A DNA stretch of 64,000 nt from NCBI RefSeq assembly GCF_026229185.1, contig NZ_JAGGJA010000015.1, positions 15,537 to 79,536 on the forward strand, read 5' to 3'. Under the pieces are notes generated by a model. It had not been told where the DNA came from and made no database searches. It worked only from the letters and a program-made list of their open reading frames with translations. Position 1 is the stretch's first letter. Each line of letters begins with the position of its first letter. This document shows, piece after piece, positions 34,954 through 43,644 of the stretch. The translations under genes and the position numbers were made by a program. The stretch comes from Fodinibius salsisoli (GTDB taxonomy: Bacteria > Bacteroidota > Rhodothermia > Balneolales > Balneolaceae).

Positions 34954-35391
34954 TCATAACAAGTAATCAAGCACCGCTTCCCAATCGGGGTAGGCTTCCG
35001 ATCCGAACTGAATATGTTCACCAGGAAACTCTGCGGCCCCGTTGGCTTTGCGATCATCAATCAGGTATACCCCCCTATTTAGATTCTTATGGTGGCTTAA
35101 TATAAGCCGCTTAAATCCAGCTTCCGGAAGATGCTTTTTAACCCACAGATGCTTGTCGGTCCAGGCAGAGGGGTTGCCCCAGGGAGCCGTAGACAGGATA
35201 TAAGCATCATAATGTTGCTGGAGCAAGCGGAACCCTTCAATGGCTCCTTCTACCGGTGGCAAATCGCTGAAGAAGCCCGGAATTTCATCCAGATTGTCTT
35301 GATACTGCTCTTTCACCTCTTCGGAAAGTTGCCGGATGCCCCAGGGGAAATCGACCAGCACATTATCCATGTCAACATATACGATGTCCAT
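34954..35391 (-). CDS. 5'(3')-deoxyribonucleotidase-like (NT5C family) HAD phosphatase
   Basis: 145 aa, shorter than typical HADs. Catalytic Asp7 and Asp9 in V-D-M-D-N; motif S-T-A-P-W near 68 and D-D-R-K near 113 complete a minimal HAD site. Matches the NT5C/deoxyribonucleotidase family, which dephosphorylates pyrimidine (deoxy)nucleotides. 11 bp downstream of the oxidoreductase gene (same strand) and likely co-transcribed. Confidence 0.85.
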   Translation of the reverse strand: MDIVYVDMDNVLVDFPWGIRQLSEEVKEQYQDNLDEIPGFFSDLPPVEGAIEGFRLLQQHYDAYILSTAPWGNPSAWTDKHLWVKKHLPEAGFKRLILSHHKNLNRGVYLIDDRKANGAAEFPGEHIQFGSEAYPDWEAVLDYLL

Positions 35392-35402
35392 ATCTGTCAG
35401 CT

Positions 35403-36434
35403 TTATCGATGTGGGACTAAGATTACCTTGCCCATATTCTTTCGCTGCTCAATATACCGATGGGCTTCGGCTACTTCATCAAACGAAAAGGTAGCATCTA
35501 CATGGGGGTTAATCCAGCCTTCTCCCACCCCGTCTAATAGCTTTTGCATCCAGATGCGCGCCTTTTGAGATTCGTGCCAGAGGTGGCCCAGGTTTACGCC
35601 AAACACTCCGCGGTTTTTATTCAACAGTGGCAGCGGATGATACCAAGGCATCTGCATGACGGTTTTAAGCATTTGCCACATACCACTAATGCCTCCTTTA
35701 CGATTGGTACTGGCGGATGAAATCCCAAACATGCCCAGTCGTCCGGTAGACCGTAACGCTTTATAGCTCCTCTTCCACTCTTTGCCACCCAACGGATCGG
35801 TTATGAGTTCCACCCCCTTGCCAGCGGTTAGCTCCATCAATACCTCATACCAGTCTTCGTTGCGATAATCTATGGCATGGTCGAGTCCACGTTCGGCTAA
35901 AAATTCATGCTTGCGCCTGCTGGCTGTTCCATACGTCTGGGCCCCTATGTGACGGGCAATCTCCAGTGCTGCAAGTCCCACGCCGCCACCTACATTGTGA
36001 ATGAGCACCGACTCTTCGGATTGCAGCGATCCCATTACAATCAACAGAACATAAGCCGTCAAATAGTTAACCGGCAGTGCGGCGGCCTGCTCAAATGTTA
36101 GTGTAGAGGGCTTAATAAACACTTGCTCCGGATGGACTTCCACCTGTTCAGCCTGTCCCTTAAATTTGGTCATAGCAAAAACTTCTTTTCCTACCCATTG
36201 GTCATCCACCTCTTCACCGACACTACCCACGATCCCAGATACCTCATAGCCCATCACGCAGGGCTTGGAGGGCCCATCCGGATACTGCCCTTTGCGTGCC
36301 AATATATCGGCGAAATTTAATCCCGAAGCTTTTACATCGATAACCAAGGTATTAGGATTCGGCGTAAGATCCGGCTTTTCTCGCACTTCCAATACTTTTG
36401 GTCCACCGTTGGCAACGTTGACTATTGCTCTCAT
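35403..36434 (-). CDS. Zinc-binding-type quinone oxidoreductase (VAT1/NADPH:quinone reductase family)
   Basis: 343 aa; starting at ATG 36434 removes an unlikely 14-residue leader. MDR fold: N-terminal GroES-like part with A-S-G-L-N-F-A-D-I-L-A-R, P-G-x-E-like V-M-G-Y-E-V-S-G, and Rossmann domain with G-G-G-V-G-L-A-A-L (V-H-N-V-G-G-G-V-G). Lacks the zinc-ligand cysteines, so it is a quinone-oxidoreductase-type enzyme. NADPH-dependent reduction of quinones or enones is expected. Confidence 0.88.
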   Translation of the reverse strand: MRAIVNVANGGPKVLEVREKPDLTPNPNTLVIDVKASGLNFADILARKGQYPDGPSKPCVMGYEVSGIVGSVGEEVDDQWVGKEVFAMTKFKGQAEQVEVHPEQVFIKPSTLTFEQAAALPVNYLTAYVLLIVMGSLQSEESVLIHNVGGGVGLAALEIARHIGAQTYGTASRRKHEFLAERGLDHAIDYRNEDWYEVLMELTAGKGVELITDPLGGKEWKRSYKALRSTGRLGMFGISSASTNRKGGISGMWQMLKTVMQMPWYHPLPLLNKNRGVFGVNLGHLWHESQKARIWMQKLLDGVGEGWINPHVDATFSFDEVAEAHRYIEQRKNMGKVILVPHR

Positions 36435-36626
36435 AATGCCAGTTTGATTTGATTGTTCAATGATTTTATTCAGCAAATGCTATCGATATATTTGTTAGCT
36501 GCAAATTAACAAAATCTATGAAACTCATAGATTATTCGTAAGATATGGAACCAAGAATCCACTTTATAGTTTTGTATTTTAAGCCCTGAAATTTTAACAT
36601 CCAATTCTGACTTTCTAATTAGCCCG

Positions 36627-37823
36627 ATGGCCGCATCATCCCCTTACGAGCAAAATACAACCTTGCAAAATATTCTGCTCATTAGTGGCATTTTGCTTAT
36701 TGCACTAAACCTAAGGCCAGCGCTGGCAGCAGTGGGGCCCTTGATCGGCGCCATACGTGATACTACGGGGCTATCAAACACTATGCTGGGATTGCTTACG
36801 ACCCTCCCCTTGCTCGCATTTGGAGTTCTTTCTACGCTTACGCCACTATTTACCCGCAAAATGGGCATTGAAGGCACTCTGGCAGTTGCAATGGCTGTGT
36901 TAACCGGTGGACTTTTTCTCAGGGTAATCCCAAATAATGTTGCTTTGTTTGGGGGGACCCTGTTGGCAGGTATTGCCATAGCTCTGGGCAATGTGTTGCT
37001 TCCCAGTATTGTCAAGCGTGATTTTCCCAACCACACAGGCATTATGACGAGCGTTTATTCCAGTATGCTGGGCCTTGGAGCCACGATTGCCGCGGGTATC
37101 AGTGTTCCCCTTGCCTTCGATTTTAACTGGGGTTGGCACTGGGCACTGGGTGCCTGGGGTGTAGTATCGATCATAGGATTGATTATTTGGATACCGCAGC
37201 TACAGGATCTTACGCTGCCAAGACATAAAAGAAGTTTTTCCCAATCTTTAAAAGATTTGGGCGGAAAGAAAAAAGCGTGGCAAGTAGCCCTATTTATGGG
37301 TTTACAGTCACTCGCCTTTTACGTCATCCTGGCCTGGCTTCCAGAAATACTACAAGACCGGGGACTCAACGCCAACACCTCGGGCTGGCTCCTTTCACTT
37401 TCTCAAGGCATGGGTGTGCTTGGCTCCATTTTTATTCCTACTTGGGCAGAAAAACTTGATAATCAACGTTCAATTGTCTGGGGTTTATTATTGTTAGAAG
37501 TGATTAGCCTGGGAGGATTAATGCTTCCGGATAGCTTTCTTGCCGGACTCTGGGTATCCCTCATTGGCCTTTCACTGGGTGCAAGCTTTGGTCTTTCCTT
37601 ACTATTCATTGTACTGCGTACCGCAGATACCGAAACAGCCACGGAGCTTTCCGGGATGGCGCAGTCGATAGGCTACTTGCTGGCAGCTATTGGCCCTACT
37701 CTTTTTGGAGCATTACACGATCTGACAGAGGGCTGGTTTATACCACTTCTATTTTTGTTTTTAGTTGCCGCTATTAAATTAGTGGTGGGACTTGGAGCCG
37801 CTGAACCCGGCCAAATTAAATAA
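36627..37823 (+). CDS. CynX/NimT-family MFS transporter
   Basis: 398 aa, twelve predicted transmembrane helices. Early N-L-R-P-A-L-A-A-V-G-P motif is the signature of CynX/NimT (cyanate/2-nitroimidazole) transporters. Substrate unknown. Divergent from the quinone oxidoreductase across 192 bp. Confidence 0.88.
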   Translation: MAASSPYEQNTTLQNILLISGILLIALNLRPALAAVGPLIGAIRDTTGLSNTMLGLLTTLPLLAFGVLSTLTPLFTRKMGIEGTLAVAMAVLTGGLFLRVIPNNVALFGGTLLAGIAIALGNVLLPSIVKRDFPNHTGIMTSVYSSMLGLGATIAAGISVPLAFDFNWGWHWALGAWGVVSIIGLIIWIPQLQDLTLPRHKRSFSQSLKDLGGKKKAWQVALFMGLQSLAFYVILAWLPEILQDRGLNANTSGWLLSLSQGMGVLGSIFIPTWAEKLDNQRSIVWGLLLLEVISLGGLMLPDSFLAGLWVSLIGLSLGASFGLSLLFIVLRTADTETATELSGMAQSIGYLLAAIGPTLFGALHDLTEGWFIPLLFLFLVAAIKLVVGLGAAEPGQIK

Positions 37824-38105
37824 CGCTCTTCTCGGAGGGTTTGCAAACCTGACTGGTCATCTCCCGAGAATTCGGAATTCAGGATCTCCTTTCAAAGGCT
37901 ATCAAAGCTATCTGGTATTCTGAAACGAGTTTAGAATGACAAAGTCTGCCCCGATCATTTTTTCGGGGATGTGATGGTTTTGCAAAGCCTCCTTCTCTTT
38001 CCATCTATCAATGCGATAGTTTTTTTCAATTAGGATACTCAAGTTCTTTCAAATATATTTAGTTCAACATTAAACTATTAAGCATTAATCAAAACCTTGA
38101 CTCTT
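37824..38105. other. Non-coding region with palindromes
   Basis: No gene. CTCGGAGGGTTTGCAAACC and GGTTTTGCAAAGCCTCC segments and CTCCCGAG/CTCGG palindromes suggest remnants of dispersed repeats. A TTTAGTTCAAC stretch precedes the YceI gene. Confidence 0.45.
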
Positions 38106-38648
38106 ATGTCTACTGCAACAGCTACACTCTGGACTATTGATCCCACTCACTCTGAAGTACAGTTTAAAATTAAACACCTGGTAATTTCTACAGTCACCGG
38201 AAGCTTTGACTCTTTTGAAGGATCAATCGAGGCTGATGGCAATGACTTTAGCGATGCAAACGCGCATTTCGAAGCAGACATCAATAGCATTTCAACAAAT
38301 AATGAAGATCGGGATGCCCATCTTAAATCAGATGATTTCTTCGACGCTGAAAACCATCCAACATTAGCTTTTGACTCTACATCCTTCGAAAAGATTAGTA
38401 GTTCTGAGTATAAACTAACCGGTGATCTTACCATCCGTGATACAACAAAAACAGTTGAACTGGAAGTGACCCACGGCGGTACGGTCGAAGATGCCTATGG
38501 AAATACCAAGGCCGGCTTTGAAATTAATGGAAGCATTAACCGCAAAGAATTTGGCCTTACCTGGAACTCTGTTACAGAAGCTGGAAATGTAGTGGTGGGG
38601 GATGAAGTAAAACTAGCCCTTAATATACAGCTGATCCAAAACGGATAA
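38106..38648 (+). CDS. YceI-family lipid-binding protein
   Basis: 180 aa starting at ATG 38106 (an in-frame TTG at 38097 is rejected). Lipocalin-like YceI fold: W-T-I-D-P-T-H-S-E-V at the start, F-K-I-K-H-L, and D-L-T-I-R-D-T-T-K near the C-terminus. Binds polyisoprenoid or amphiphilic ligands in relatives. No signal peptide, so a cytoplasmic version. Followed by a strong bidirectional terminator. Confidence 0.9.
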   Translation: MSTATATLWTIDPTHSEVQFKIKHLVISTVTGSFDSFEGSIEADGNDFSDANAHFEADINSISTNNEDRDAHLKSDDFFDAENHPTLAFDSTSFEKISSSEYKLTGDLTIRDTTKTVELEVTHGGTVEDAYGNTKAGFEINGSINRKEFGLTWNSVTEAGNVVVGDEVKLALNIQLIQNG

Positions 38649-38669
38649 ACACGATATCCATATATACAA

Positions 38670-38702
38670 AAAGGGAGCATCCTTTTGAAAGATGCTCCCT
38701 TT
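38670..38702. terminator. Bidirectional terminator between yceI-like and DEAD-box genes
   Basis: 12-bp perfect stem AAAGGGAGCATC/GATGCTCCCTTT (38670-38681 with 38691-38702) with a 9-nt loop; T-rich tract on one side and A-tract on the other serve both convergent genes. Confidence 0.85.
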
Positions 38703-38724
38703 AATTAATTCTGAAACTAAGGGG

Positions 38725-40296
38725 TTAGGCTACGTTTACACGCACCTTTTTTCCTTTCACACGGTTGCGGTTCATGGCGTTTATCACCTTATCCACATGC
38801 TTCCCGGGAATATCCACAAAAGAATGACGTGGAAAGATATCGATATTACCAATCACATTCCCCGGAACCTTTGATTCGCCGGCGATGGCGCCTACCAGGT
38901 CGCCCGGATATACGTTATGCTTTTTCCCCACATTAAAAAACATCTTAATCATGGCGGAATCATCGTACTTCTTAGCGCCTTGAGCGGGTGCATCGGATGC
39001 CGATGCCGTCTCTGATGTGGCCTTTTTCAACAGGGCTGCAGCAATTTCAATGGTCGTAAAACGATCATCATCAAACGACTCTATTTGCTCGATAAATGGT
39101 CGAAGGCTTCCTTTTTCAAGGTCTTCAACAAGTTTATCCATAACGCCGGCTACCCGAGACTGCTGTACATCAGCTACCGATGGCAAACCCAATGGATTCA
39201 ATCGATTTTTGATCTGTTTCTCTATACTCCGAAGCTGTTTTTTCTTGCGCTTTGTGGTAAAGGTAATTGCCATACCTGAGCGCCCGGCACGACCGGTACG
39301 ACCGATACGGTGTACATAATATTCGGGATCTTGTGGAATATCATAATTAAAAACCGCTTCAATATCATCAATATCGAGACCGCGGGCCGCTACATCGGTG
39401 CCCACTAAAACATCAATAGCTCCACTCCGAAACTTTGACATCACACGGTCGCGTTGATTTTGATTCAGATCACCATTGATAAAGTCCGTAGCATAACCTC
39501 GCGACTGAAGTTCCCGGCTTACCTTTTCGGTCTTCCGCTTGGTGTTACAAAATACCAAAGCCAGCTTAAAATCATTGATATCCATAAAGCGACCAATGGC
39601 TTCCGTTCGGACGGAATCTCTTACTTCGACAGCATACTGCTCAATATTAGGAGCTGTCACCTTTTTACGTTCAATCGCAATGGTCTGCGGTTGATCCATA
39701 TAACGCTTCATGATCTTGCGAATACCTCTGGACATGGTCGCAGAAAACATCACGGTTTGAACCGGTTGATCAGCATAGGAAAGAATCTGCTCCATATCGT
39801 CGCGAAATCCCATATTCAGCATTTCGTCGGCTTCATCAAAGACCACGCGTTGCAGGTGATCCAATTTCAGTGTACCTCGTCGTAAATGATCGATGGTACG
39901 TCCAGGGGTACCCACTACAATATGTGCACCGCGTTTTAGGGCTTTAATCTGTCGACCAATTGACTGTCCGCCATATACCGGCAATACATGCAATCCATCC
40001 AGATGTTTTCCAATTTTAATAAGTTCTCCGGTTACCTGTATCGCCAGCTCGCGCGTGGGACACATGATAATGGTCTGTACTTCTGAAACACTAACATCCG
40101 TCTGCTGTACAACCGGAATACCAAAAGCAGCCGTTTTACCCGTCCCCGTTTGGGCTTGTCCTACGACATCCCTTTTGTTTAAAAGAGTGGGAATACATTT
40201 TGCCTGTACCGGCGTTGGTTCTTCAAAACCCATATCTGTGAGTCCCTGAAGAATAGTATCGCTGAGATTAAGCTCAGCAAAAGTTGAATCTGTCAT
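38725..40296 (-). CDS. DEAD-box ATP-dependent RNA helicase
   Basis: 523 aa. Q motif region E-P-T-P-V-Q, motif I A-Q-T-G-T-G-K-T, Ia P-T-R-E-L, II D-E-A-D, III S-A-T, VI H-R-I-G-R-T-G-R-A-G-R. A C-terminal extension (about 440-523) with G-D-L-V-G-A-I-A-G-E and basic end resembles the DbpA/CsdA RNA-binding domain, so DeaD-like function in ribosome assembly or cold adaptation is likely. The 238-bp leader upstream may be a long 5' UTR, usual for cold-induced helicases. Confidence 0.95.
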   Translation of the reverse strand: MTDSTFAELNLSDTILQGLTDMGFEEPTPVQAKCIPTLLNKRDVVGQAQTGTGKTAAFGIPVVQQTDVSVSEVQTIIMCPTRELAIQVTGELIKIGKHLDGLHVLPVYGGQSIGRQIKALKRGAHIVVGTPGRTIDHLRRGTLKLDHLQRVVFDEADEMLNMGFRDDMEQILSYADQPVQTVMFSATMSRGIRKIMKRYMDQPQTIAIERKKVTAPNIEQYAVEVRDSVRTEAIGRFMDINDFKLALVFCNTKRKTEKVSRELQSRGYATDFINGDLNQNQRDRVMSKFRSGAIDVLVGTDVAARGLDIDDIEAVFNYDIPQDPEYYVHRIGRTGRAGRSGMAITFTTKRKKKQLRSIEKQIKNRLNPLGLPSVADVQQSRVAGVMDKLVEDLEKGSLRPFIEQIESFDDDRFTTIEIAAALLKKATSETASASDAPAQGAKKYDDSAMIKMFFNVGKKHNVYPGDLVGAIAGESKVPGNVIGNIDIFPRHSFVDIPGKHVDKVINAMNRNRVKGKKVRVNVA

Positions 40297-40535
40297 AAAT
40301 AAAGTAGTAATTAAAGTTTATACGTACCTGACGCCACAAGCTGTACTTTGGGTACCAGCCTAAAATGCTGCCTCCTAAAACCGCACATCACGAGAGGCGC
40401 CGACAGACCTGAGAAAGGGATGTAAGAACCTGTTTAAAAACGAAGAATAGGTAGGAATCACGTAACACCAGAGCGGGAAGATACGGATAATAACCGCCAA
40501 TACATATAATTAAATTATGAGCTGCCTAAAACCCT

Positions 40536-41450
40536 TTATTCATTGGCGGGGAGGCTGGCACTTTGCACCTCCAGATCTTGCTTTTTTTCTTTCTCCACGC
40601 GGGCCTGTTCGGCAGGACTTGCAAAAAGGATAAACAGATACTCTTTCCATCCATCAGCTTTCTTTAGATCCTTCCAGATATCGATAAATTCATGAAAAAC
40701 CAGGTAAATAGGATTGTAAGATTCCGGTGGTTTAGTGATGCCGTAGTTGGGCGTTCCCAACTCGGGCTGGAAGGTACCAAACATACGATCCCAGATGATA
40801 AACGTAGATCCATAGTTTTTATCCAGGTAATGATCATCTTTGGCGTGGTGTACCCGGTGGTGCGAGGGAGTCGTAAAGAAGTACTCAATAGGTCGGGGCA
40901 ACTTATCGATCAGCTCCGTATGGATCCAGAACTGATACAAGACCGCAATCTGGTGACAAATGAAAAACACCACGGGATGAAAACCTGCCATTGCTACGGG
41001 CAAGAAGAAAATAACTTTAAAGCCCTGCACCCACGAAAGGCGGAACGAAACCGAAAAATTATACTGCTCCGATGAATGGTGTGGGACGTGCGTAGCCCAC
41101 CAAATACGCTGCTCGTGGGCAATACGGTGAGCCCAGTATCGACAAAAATCCAAGAAAATAAAACAGAGCGGAAAAGACCACCAGGTGTACGGAATGCGCC
41201 AGGGCATCATGTTGTAAAAAAGCAGGATCAGGGCAAAGATACTGATCTTTGTCAGTGAACTTACGATGATATTGCCAATACCTATAGCCGTGGACGCCCA
41301 GAAATCTTTACTATCATATAAGTCCCATTTCCGCCAGGCACTGATGCCCCATTCAATGAAAACCAGTGCAAACATAACGGGCGCCGCATAAATGATGATT
41401 GGCGGCAGCCCCATATTGATAAGTTCATCAACCGTGATTAATTCAGGCAC
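40536..41450 (-). CDS. Sterol-desaturase-family fatty acid hydroxylase
   Basis: 304 aa with several membrane helices. His boxes H-R-I-A-H, H-V-P-H-H-S and a later H-H-R-V-H-H; the N-Y-G-S motif fits the FA_hydroxylase/sterol desaturase superfamily, which uses a diiron site to oxidise lipids or sterol-like substrates. Starts with GTG at 41450. Substrate unknown. Confidence 0.88.
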   Translation of the reverse strand: MPELITVDELINMGLPPIIIYAAPVMFALVFIEWGISAWRKWDLYDSKDFWASTAIGIGNIIVSSLTKISIFALILLFYNMMPWRIPYTWWSFPLCFIFLDFCRYWAHRIAHEQRIWWATHVPHHSSEQYNFSVSFRLSWVQGFKVIFFLPVAMAGFHPVVFFICHQIAVLYQFWIHTELIDKLPRPIEYFFTTPSHHRVHHAKDDHYLDKNYGSTFIIWDRMFGTFQPELGTPNYGITKPPESYNPIYLVFHEFIDIWKDLKKADGWKEYLFILFASPAEQARVEKEKKQDLEVQSASLPANE

Positions 41451-41627
41451 AATAATTTCTCATATTCAATAATTAATGTTGACAACATAGAACTTCTGCA
41501 TGAGAAACTAAAACAATCTTATACTTAATGATTGGAAATATATGTTCCACTTTCAGGATTAGCCTCTTCCTTTTTTGAAGAAATCGCAAAACCCAAAAAA
41601 ATCACCTTGGGTTACCAATAAAGAAGA

Positions 41628-42773
41628 TCACGAATTTCCTTTCTCCCGGATAAAATCAAGCCCCACAACCATAAGAAGACCAATCAACATGCCCCACATA
41701 CCACTTGCAAAATGGGCTGTTCTGGCTCCCTCTACCGTTATATATGGAATGTAAGGATCACTTTTGATAAGCTTTTGTTTGACCGTCTCAATCTCCACTT
41801 TTTTGAGCCTGTTTAATTCCGCCTGTGGATTTATCACCTTACCCAATCGCTCAAACTCAGGCTGATTTTTATTGGGTCCGTTTTTCCTCAGCTCTTGTGC
41901 TCGTGGATTTTCGTAGGCCACTACGTCTTGCTTGCTCACAATCTCAGCGTAGGTTCGATCCTGGTATGGCCATATCACATACAACGAACCAATTAAGAAG
42001 CCGATCAACAGGGCCAATGTTTTAGCTTCATAACGATTTAGCAGCCACGAAAGAACCCGGGAGAAGAGTGCAAGTCCAACAACCGCTCCTAATCCAAACG
42101 GTATCAGCGTCATTAAGCTACTAACCGTATTGGGGGTGCCCAGCTTACCGATTTCAGATAGGACGAAATCGTATTTTCGCAAAATAAGCAGGATATACGA
42201 ACCAGAAATACCGGGCAAAATCATGGCACAAATGGCGATAGATCCGCTGAAAAAGATAAATAACGGGGATTCCGACGTTGCTGTCGGCACTAAGGTCACG
42301 AGCCAAAAACCAATGAGCGTGCCTATTATAATCATGAGCCCGTGTGCCCAGTTAAAGCCCTCAATGGCTTTGGCCAGGATGACAATGGAACCCACGATCA
42401 ATCCAAAAAACAATCCATAAATGAGTTCCGGATCGGTGAACATATAAATCTGGAGAGGCACAATACGTGTAAAGAAGAACACTGCGCAGGCCATGCCCGA
42501 CAGCAGCAACAGCATAAATTTCCACTCTACGCCCCGCAGTGCTGCCGACCATTTGAAGGTGATCAGTCGTTTGATGAATGAAAAGTCAAAGCTCCGGATG
42601 GCGTTAATGAGTCGTGCATAAATGCCGACAATGAGCGCCATGGTTCCACCACTGACGCCCGGCACGATATCGGCTGAGCCCATTAAGAAACCTTTGATCA
42701 TTAAAAATGGAGCCTCTTTCCAGGAAGTGGCTTTTTGCTGCTCGTCTGTTGATGCTTGCTCAGTCTTATTCAA
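41628..42773 (-). CDS. DUF368 polyprenyl-phosphate transporter-like protein (PopT family)
   Basis: 381 aa (TTG at 42773; the ATG at 42701 is an alternative start). The signature A-D-I-V-P-G-V-S-G-G-T is near the N-terminus, with about eight hydrophobic helices. Established: DUF368 proteins recycle undecaprenyl phosphate across the inner membrane. An extra hydrophilic insert of about 90 residues, Lys/Glu/Asn-rich, sits before the last helix (about 255-345). Confidence 0.85.
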   Translation of the reverse strand: MNKTEQASTDEQQKATSWKEAPFLMIKGFLMGSADIVPGVSGGTMALIVGIYARLINAIRSFDFSFIKRLITFKWSAALRGVEWKFMLLLLSGMACAVFFFTRIVPLQIYMFTDPELIYGLFFGLIVGSIVILAKAIEGFNWAHGLMIIIGTLIGFWLVTLVPTATSESPLFIFFSGSIAICAMILPGISGSYILLILRKYDFVLSEIGKLGTPNTVSSLMTLIPFGLGAVVGLALFSRVLSWLLNRYEAKTLALLIGFLIGSLYVIWPYQDRTYAEIVSKQDVVAYENPRAQELRKNGPNKNQPEFERLGKVINPQAELNRLKKVEIETVKQKLIKSDPYIPYITVEGARTAHFASGMWGMLIGLLMVVGLDFIREKGNS

Positions 42774-42865
42774 TCGAGAAGTGAAAATTAAGAATTAAAA
42801 ATTGCGTCTTTTGCTACCCAAAAATATTAGCTATGTTTCAATCTTTCATTGATCATTTTTAATTC

Positions 42866-43534
42866 TTACTCTTTCCAGCCCTTCTCGCCGATAAGTGGCA
42901 CAAACTTAAAATCGCTGTAGTGTTCCTCTTCGTATTCATCTTCTCGTATCTTGATGATGCGAACCATCTCCTGTCGCTCTTCATTGCCCACCGGTACAAC
43001 CAAGCGGCCATTTACATTCAGCTGATGAATCAGATCATCCGGTACCACCGGAGCCCCTGCCGTTACTACAATAGCGTCATAAGGTGCGTAGGCCGACCAG
43101 CCTTTGGTTCCATCTCCCAACTTGGCCTGTACCGAGTAGCCCAGCTCCCGAAGTGTAGAACGGGCCTTTTCATAGAGTTTTTTATGCCGTTCAACGGTAT
43201 AAACCTGAGCACCAAGCTCACAGAGAATGGCTGCTTGGTATCCAGAGCCGGTGCCAATTTCCAACACTTTCTCCCCGGGTTTTGCCTCCAAAAGCTCTGT
43301 TTGCCGGGCAACAGTGAAAGGCTGAGAAATAGTCTGTTTCTTTCCAATAGGCAGAGCCGTATCTTTATAAGCTCGATTTTGCAGAGCGGTATCTACAAAA
43401 ACATGTCGTGGCACTATACTGAAAGCAGAAAGAACACGCGCATCTTTGATGCCTTTACTTTTTAGCTTTTCAACAAGCCCTTTACGGCGTTGCTTAAATT
43501 TAGGATTATGTGCTCCGGAGCCCCAATTTAACAT
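42866..43534 (-). CDS. pcm: Protein-L-isoaspartate O-methyltransferase
   Basis: 222 aa, start ATG 43534 (the in-frame TTG at 43546 adds four residues only). SAM motif I V-L-E-I-G-T-G-S-G-Y-Q with upstream S-Q-P-F-T-V-A and downstream post motifs D-A-I-V-V-T-A-G-A. Repairs isoaspartyl damage in proteins by methylation. Cytosolic. Monocistronic, 93 bp from the DUF368 gene. Confidence 0.95.
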   Translation of the reverse strand: MLNWGSGAHNPKFKQRRKGLVEKLKSKGIKDARVLSAFSIVPRHVFVDTALQNRAYKDTALPIGKKQTISQPFTVARQTELLEAKPGEKVLEIGTGSGYQAAILCELGAQVYTVERHKKLYEKARSTLRELGYSVQAKLGDGTKGWSAYAPYDAIVVTAGAPVVPDDLIHQLNVNGRLVVPVGNEERQEMVRIIKIREDEYEEEHYSDFKFVPLIGEKGWKE

Positions 43535-43644
43535 ACTCAAAACCAATTACTCTTACGATCATTTGCAGTTATTCTATAACATAAGGAACTTGAGGGAATA
43601 AAAATGATTTTAATCTACATCATCAAGCAAATAAATATTATCTC

